Shown piece by piece: positions 59,715 through 64,000 of a stretch of DNA of 64,000 nt. The position numbers and the translations under genes are program-made. Source of the DNA: JAIBJN01 sp963847985 (GTDB taxonomy: Bacteria > Actinomycetota > Thermoleophilia > Gaiellales > Gaiellaceae); contig CAWKBS010000008.1 in assembly GCA_963847985.1 (NCBI GenBank), forward strand, positions 62,001 through 126,000. Reading direction: 5' to 3'. Position 1 is the first letter of the stretch, and every line of letters starts with the position of its first letter. Below the pieces are notes generated by a model that worked only from the letters and a program-made list of their open reading frames with translations, did no database searches and was not told the DNA's origin.

Positions 59715-60323
59715 GTGCTCCTGCGCCACAGCGTCCGCGACCTCGTCCTGGCGAGCTGGGAAACCGATGCCGAGCGCGTTGCGCGCGTCCTCCCCGCGGG
59801 TCTCGAGCCGGCGACCGTGGACGGACGCCACCTGGTCACGTTGGCGGCGTTGCGCTGGGCCGGCGGGCGCCTCGGCGTCCTCCCGGTCCCGCACTTCTCA
59901 CAGCTGAACGTCCGCGTCTACGCGCGCCACCGAGAGGAGACCGCGGTCGTCTTCCTGGCGCTGCGGGTGACGGCCTTGGGCATGGGCGGCGCGCTCCTCG
60001 GCTTCCCGGTCCGTCCCGTGCGGGCGCGCGTGCGCGAGGGGATCGTGGCCGCACGAGGCTTCGGCGTCGACCTCCGCTACGAGCCGGGCGGCCCGGCGCC
60101 GGCGAGCGAGCTCGGTTCCCACAAGCTCGGCGTGTACGAGGCCGCCGGCCTCCGCGGCTTCAGGGTCAGCCGCGGTGAGACGAGCTGGCGGCAAGCCCAG
60201 GCGGTCGGGCCCGTGCGCGCGGAGCCGCTGCTCGCCGTCGGCTTCGAGCTCGACGCTCCGCCCGAGATCCGCTACGCGGCCGCCGCGTCCTTCGAGGCCG
60301 AGCTGCCACCCAGATCCCTCTAG
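59715..60323 (+). CDS. DUF2071-family protein
   Basis: A 202-residue protein of the DUF2071 (acetoacetate-decarboxylase-like fold) family: LASWETDAERVARVLPAGLE, LNVRVYARHREETAVVFLAL and VRPVRARVREGIVAARGFG. Function unknown. GTG 59715 begins the conserved region. Its TAG stop is part of the CTAGGAGGG element end at 60320. Confidence 0.8.
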   Translation: MLLRHSVRDLVLASWETDAERVARVLPAGLEPATVDGRHLVTLAALRWAGGRLGVLPVPHFSQLNVRVYARHREETAVVFLALRVTALGMGGALLGFPVRPVRARVREGIVAARGFGVDLRYEPGGPAPASELGSHKLGVYEAAGLRGFRVSRGETSWRQAQAVGPVRAEPLLAVGFELDAPPEIRYAAAASFEAELPPRSL

Positions 60324-60487
60324 GAGGGTTTGGCGAATTCAGTCTGTGCCACCGGGCCGCGCTGCTCGCCCCGAAGACTGCGTCCTCAGTCGCGCCCGTA
60401 GCCTCCGGCTACGAAAGCTCCCTGCTCCGTGTTTCGGAACGACCATCGCACGCCGACGACGAGCGGCATTCCCCCAAACCCTCCTAG
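60320..60487. repeat. CTAGGAGGG inverted-end element, copy 2 (168 bp)
   Basis: Ends CTAGGAGGGTT (60320-60330) and AACCCTCCTAG (60477-60487). The interior includes a segment shared with 46787-46857 and the hairpin CGTAGCC/GGCTACG. The end TAGs are the stop codons of the DUF2071 and zinc-ribbon genes. Confidence 0.8.
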
Positions 60488-60741
60488 AGCCCGGGCGGGC
60501 GGGTCGGGCCTTCTTCGCCCGTCCGTGCGCGGAGCCAGGCCTCGACGCTCTCGTGCGGCTCGACCGTCGTCGTCTCCTCGCTGACGCGCACCGAGTAGAC
60601 GTGCCCCTCGGCGCAGCGGTAGAGCTGCTCTTCGAACGGCCGCTTCCACCAGAGGAAGCCGACGGCACCGACGAACGGGGCGCCGACCGTCGTGACCGGG
60701 CGCGCGCCGCAGCCTGGACAGGAGGTGCGGGCCGTTTCCAC
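60484..60741 (-). CDS. Small zinc-ribbon-like protein
   Basis: An 85-residue protein: SCPGCGARPV near the N-terminus and YRCAEGHVYSVRVS in the middle give three Cys and a His spaced like a zinc ribbon. A short hydrophobic FVGAVGFLWW lies between. Family not recognised. GTG 60741, divergent from pckA 24 bp away. The stop lies in a repeat end. Confidence 0.7.
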   Translation of the reverse strand: METARTSCPGCGARPVTTVGAPFVGAVGFLWWKRPFEEQLYRCAEGHVYSVRVSEETTTVEPHESVEAWLRARTGEEGPTRPPGL

Positions 60742-60751
60742 GGACCAGGCG

Positions 60752-60757
60752 TACGAT
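60752..60757 (+). promoter_or_regulatory. -10 element of pckA
   Basis: TACGAT, 8 nt before the ATG at 60766. Confidence 0.45.
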
Positions 60758-60765
60758 ACGCCGGG

Positions 60766-62352
60766 ATGGCGATCAGCGAGACAACGGGGCTAGAAGCCCA
60801 CGGTCTCGAGCCGCGCGGGTCGGTCTTCTGGAATCCGACCGCCCCCCAGTGCTACACGCACGCCCTGGCGCGGGAGGATGCGCGGCTGGCAGAGGGCGGG
60901 CCGCTCGTGGTCGACACCGGCCCCCACACGGGCCGGTCGCCCCAGGATCGCTACGTCGTCCGCGAGCCAGGCTCGGAGGAGCGAATCGCCTGGGGCGACA
61001 TCAACCGCCCGATCTCCGAGGAGACCTTCCTGAGCCTGCGCGAGCGCCTTGTCGCCCGGCTCGACCAGGGCGACGTCTACGTCGTCGACGCCTTCGCCGG
61101 AGCGGACCCGGCGCACCGGCTGGCAGTCCGGGTCGTGACGGACTCGCCGTGGCACGCGCTCTTCGCCCGAACGCTCTTCATCGACCCGTCCAAGCAGGAG
61201 CTCGCCGACCACCGGCCGCAGGCGCTCGTCCTCCACGCTCCCTCCGTCGAGTCCGACCCGGCCGAGGACGGGACGAGGAGCGAGACATTCATCCTCGTGC
61301 ACCCGACGCGCGGCGAGGTGCTGATCGGAGGGACGCTCTACGCGGGCGAGATCAAGAAGTCGATCTTCGGGCTCATGAACGACCGCCTCCCCCTCGAGGG
61401 CGTCTTCCCCATGCACTGCTCGGCGAACGTCGACGACGACGGCCGCGTGGCCGTCTTCTTCGGGCTCTCGGGCACGGGCAAGACGACGCTCTCCGCAGAC
61501 CCCGAGCGTCGCCTGATCGGAGACGACGAGCACGGCTGGGGCGAGGCCGGCGTCTTCAACTTCGAAGGCGGCTGCTACGCAAAGGTGATCCGGCTCTCGC
61601 CCAAGGCGGAGCCGGAGATCTTCCGCACGACGCGAACGTTCGGGACCGTCCTCGAGAACGTGGCCGTGGACGAGCGCGGTGTCCTCGACCTCGACGACGA
61701 CTCGAAGACGGAGAACACGCGTGCCGCCTACAAGCTCGAGCAGATCCGAAACGCGCTCCCGGCCAAGCGCGCCGGCCATCCGAGCGTCGTCGTCTTCCTG
61801 ACGGCGGACGCGTTCGGCATCCTGCCTCCGATCTCCCGGCTCACGCGCGACCAGGCGCTTTTCTACTTCCTCTCGGGCTTCACGGCGAAGCTCGCCGGCA
61901 CGGAGATCGGGGTGCAGGAGCCGCAGCCGACCTTCTCGGCCTGCTTCGGCGCGCCGTTCCTGCCGCAGGACCCGGCCGTGTACGCCCGCATGCTCGGCGA
62001 GAAGCTGGACGCCCACCCGAACGTCAACGTCTGGCTCGTGAACACCGGCTGGACGGGCGGGCCGTACGGCGAGGGCGAGCGGATGCCGATCGCGGCGACC
62101 CGCGGGCTCCTGCGCGCCGCCCTCGAGGACGACCTCGAGAACGTCGAGTATCGCGTCGACCCCACGTTCGGGTTCGAGGTACCGGTGCGGGTGCCCGGGG
62201 TTCAGTCGCGCCTCCTCGACCCGCGCTCGACGTGGCGCGACCCGGAGGCGTACGACCGCAAGGCGCGAGAGCTTGCGGGGATGTTCCGCGAGAACTTCGA
62301 GCGCTTCTCGGACGCCGACGAAGCGGTCCGCCGGGCGGGCCCCCGGCTCTGA
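60766..62352 (+). CDS. pckA: Phosphoenolpyruvate carboxykinase (ATP)
   Basis: Oxaloacetate + ATP to PEP + CO2, gluconeogenesis. 528 residues. VVDTGPHTGRSPQDRYVVRE, YAGEIKKSIFGLMN, the kinase loop FFGLSGTGKTTLSADPERRL (Walker A-like), IGDDEHGWGEAGVFNFEGGC (metal Asp pair) and NTGWTGGPYGEGERM. ATP-type as judged by the SGTGKTTLS loop. The mRNA is probably leaderless. Upstream of sdhA on the same strand, 37 bp apart. Confidence 0.95.
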   Translation: MAISETTGLEAHGLEPRGSVFWNPTAPQCYTHALAREDARLAEGGPLVVDTGPHTGRSPQDRYVVREPGSEERIAWGDINRPISEETFLSLRERLVARLDQGDVYVVDAFAGADPAHRLAVRVVTDSPWHALFARTLFIDPSKQELADHRPQALVLHAPSVESDPAEDGTRSETFILVHPTRGEVLIGGTLYAGEIKKSIFGLMNDRLPLEGVFPMHCSANVDDDGRVAVFFGLSGTGKTTLSADPERRLIGDDEHGWGEAGVFNFEGGCYAKVIRLSPKAEPEIFRTTRTFGTVLENVAVDERGVLDLDDDSKTENTRAAYKLEQIRNALPAKRAGHPSVVVFLTADAFGILPPISRLTRDQALFYFLSGFTAKLAGTEIGVQEPQPTFSACFGAPFLPQDPAVYARMLGEKLDAHPNVNVWLVNTGWTGGPYGEGERMPIAATRGLLRAALEDDLENVEYRVDPTFGFEVPVRVPGVQSRLLDPRSTWRDPEAYDRKARELAGMFRENFERFSDADEAVRRAGPRL

Positions 62353-62389
62353 CGCGTTCTCCGAGCCGTTTCGTATAGCTTCCCTGGCG

Positions 62390-64000
62390 GTGGAAGCGAA
62401 GCACGACGTCCTCATCGTCGGCGCCGGCTGCGCCGGTATGCGCGCCGCCATCGAGGCATTCGACGCGGGCGCGGACGTGGCCGTCATCTCCAAGATCCAT
62501 CCCACCCGGAGCCACTCCGGCGCGGCCGAGGGCGGCATCAACGCCGCGCTCGGGAATGCGTCCGAGGACGACCCCGAGAAGCACGCCTTCGACACGGTCA
62601 AGGGCTCCGACTACCTGGGCGACCAGGACGCGATCCAGGCTCTCTGCGACGACGCCCCGGGCGACGTCTACCAGCTCGAGCACTGGGGCGCGGTCTTCTC
62701 GCGCACCGAGGACGGGCGGATCGCTCAGCGCCCGTTCGGGGCCGCCGGCGAGCCGCGAACGGCCTACGCGGCCGACATCACCGGCCATGTCCTCGTCCAC
62801 GTGCTCTACGAGCAGATGATGAAGCGGGACGTCAGGACGTACGAGGAGTGGTTCGCCTGGAAGCTCGTCGAGGACGAAGGGCGCTGCCAGGGCGTCATCT
62901 GCTGGGACCTCCTGAACGGCGGGCTCAAGCTCGTCGGCGCGAAGACGGTGATCCTCTGCACCGGCGGCGCGGGACGGCTCTACACGGGCACGACCAACGC
63001 CTACTCCTGCACCGGGGACGGGATGACGATGGCGCTCCGCCTGGGCGTGCCTCTGAAGGACATGGAGATGATGCAGTTCCACCCGACGACGCTGTCCCCG
63101 TCGGGCGTGCTCATCACCGAGGGTTGCCGCGGCGAGGGTGCCTACCTCCTCAACTCCGAGGGCGAGCGCTTCCTCAAGAACTACGCGCCGAATGCGATGG
63201 AGCTGGCGAGCCGCGACGTCATCTCGCGCGCGGAGCAGATCGAGATCGACGAAGGCCGCGGCGTCGACGGCAACGTCCTCCTCGACCTGCGCCACCTGGG
63301 CGCGGACAAGATCATCGAGCGGCTGCACGGCACGCGCGAGCTCTCGATGGTCTTCGCCGGTGTCGACCCGATCCACGAGCCGATCCCCGTCCGCCCGGGC
63401 TCGCACTACCACATGGGCGGCGTCGACACGGACCTCGCCGGCGAGACCGCGCTCGCGGGGCTGTACGCCGCCGGCGAGTGCGCCTGCGTCTCGGTGCACG
63501 GAGCCAATCGGCTGGGCGGGAACGCGCTCATGGAGACGATCACCTTCGGCCGCCGCGCCGGCCGCGCGTCCGCGGACTGGGCGCGGGACAACACCGTGGT
63601 GGCGCCGCCCGAGTCCGCCCTCGCCGACGCCGAGCGGGAGCTGAAGACGCTGCTCGAACGCACCGACGGCGAGCGCCCGCACGCGATCCGCGACGAGATG
63701 GCCTCGACGATGCACGAGAACTTCGGCGTGTTCCGGCGCGAGGAGCAGATGCGCCTCCAGGGCGAGATCATCGGCGGTCTGCGCGAGCGCTTCGAGCGCG
63801 TCGTCGTCGAGGACAAGGGCGACGTCTTCAACAGCGACCTGACGCAGGCGCTCGAACTCGGTTTCCTGCTCGAGCTGGCCGCGTGCATGGTCGAGACCGG
63901 GATCGCGCGCAAGGAGAGCCGCGGCGCGCACGCGCGCCCGTACGACTATCCCGACCGCGACGACGTCAACTTCATGCAGCACACGCTGGTGACGTGGGCG
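62390..64000 (+). CDS. sdhA: Succinate dehydrogenase/fumarate reductase flavoprotein subunit, 3' partial
   Basis: FAD subunit of complex II; 537 residues are visible and the frame runs off the right edge. GTG start, then KHDVLIVGAGCAGMRAAIEA (dinucleotide loop), the FAD-histidine region THPTR-type HPTRSHSGAAEGGINAALGN, MMQFHPTTLSPSGVLITEGC, substrate Arg/His in FAGVDPIHEPIPVRPGSHYH and GANRLGGNALMETITFG. The reading is continuous. TATAGC (62374-62379) may be its -10. Confidence 0.92.
   Translation, partial: MEAKHDVLIVGAGCAGMRAAIEAFDAGADVAVISKIHPTRSHSGAAEGGINAALGNASEDDPEKHAFDTVKGSDYLGDQDAIQALCDDAPGDVYQLEHWGAVFSRTEDGRIAQRPFGAAGEPRTAYAADITGHVLVHVLYEQMMKRDVRTYEEWFAWKLVEDEGRCQGVICWDLLNGGLKLVGAKTVILCTGGAGRLYTGTTNAYSCTGDGMTMALRLGVPLKDMEMMQFHPTTLSPSGVLITEGCRGEGAYLLNSEGERFLKNYAPNAMELASRDVISRAEQIEIDEGRGVDGNVLLDLRHLGADKIIERLHGTRELSMVFAGVDPIHEPIPVRPGSHYHMGGVDTDLAGETALAGLYAAGECACVSVHGANRLGGNALMETITFGRRAGRASADWARDNTVVAPPESALADAERELKTLLERTDGERPHAIRDEMASTMHENFGVFRREEQMRLQGEIIGGLRERFERVVVEDKGDVFNSDLTQALELGFLLELAACMVETGIARKESRGAHARPYDYPDRDDVNFMQHTLVTWA

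Noticed and set aside
59592..59894. N-terminal extension of XerC
   Set aside because: The extra ~100 residues are antisense to the DUF2071 start, contain the nested hairpin and match no recombinase N-terminus.

Overview
The window is very GC-rich, uses many GTG/TTG starts and has short gene overlaps (ATGA, GTGA). Together with a combined acyl-CoA carboxylase/methylmalonyl-CoA mutase gene set, MoaD-MoaE fusion, ECF42 sigma factor and a DtxR/IdeR-type iron box, this points to an actinobacterium, most likely of the Thermoleophilia/Gaiellales type (inference; no rRNA is present to prove it). Many genes carry a -10-like hexamer ending about 6 nt before the start codon, so leaderless mRNAs are probably common.

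1-13 kb: a metallo-beta-lactamase-fold hydrolase (cut by the left edge), a proline-iminopeptidase-like hydrolase with a damaged start, a flavin/F420-type oxidoreductase, a flippase-like membrane protein, a decayed GH1 glycosidase scrap, a DHFR-like reductase, two secreted proteins, a 1064-residue cyclase/AAA/TPR regulator, a secreted aromatic-amino-acid-lyase homologue that has lost its MIO triad, a lipoprotein and a secreted M28 peptidase. 13-19 kb: a Tat-exported phosphotriesterase-like protein, ltrA, and the selenocysteine locus selC-selB-selA; 38 bp of the selC 3' end is duplicated on the far side of ltrA. selB is frameshifted.

19-32 kb: VanW-like protein, BioY, SRPBCC protein, LOG-family protein, site-2 protease, MoaD-MoaE fusion, acyl-CoA mutase large subunit plus GNAT, acyl-CoA carboxylase beta subunit, DGPF/YCII protein with its ECF42 sigma factor, and a membrane-anchored beta-propeller. 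32-36.5 kb: two paralogous membrane GGDEF/HD-GYP proteins (c-di-GMP synthesis and breakdown in one chain), each preceded by an unannotated 30-32-residue single-TM peptide of the same design; this repeated pair is the best candidate for an undescribed system here.

36.5-48 kb: NlpC/P60 cell-wall hydrolase, a small carboxylase epsilon-like protein, DinB, an arsenic operon (arsR, arsM, arsC, aquaporin), tandem GNAT, PgsA, biotin carboxylase/BCCP, an iron-box-controlled sucrase/ferredoxin-like protein, a JmjC oxygenase, an Asp/Thr-repeat micro-protein and a membrane protein. 48-64 kb: central carbon metabolism: sucC, an inserted methyltransferase, sucD, an aminotransferase, a cupin-TPR protein, a Cys4 micro-protein, a Lon-like secreted protease, mdh, icd, citrate synthase, HEAT protein, beta-carbonic anhydrase, xerD and xerC, DUF2071, a zinc ribbon protein, pckA and sdhA (cut by the right edge).

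Two structural themes recur. First, an 81-168 bp element with CTAGGAGGGTT inverted ends sits twice exactly between converging genes and supplies the TAG stop of both neighbours. Second, at least six single-base frame disruptions, nearly all readable as +1 insertions, hit genes whose protein sequence is otherwise well conserved; consensus sequencing error or recent decay must be separated before any of these genes is called dead.
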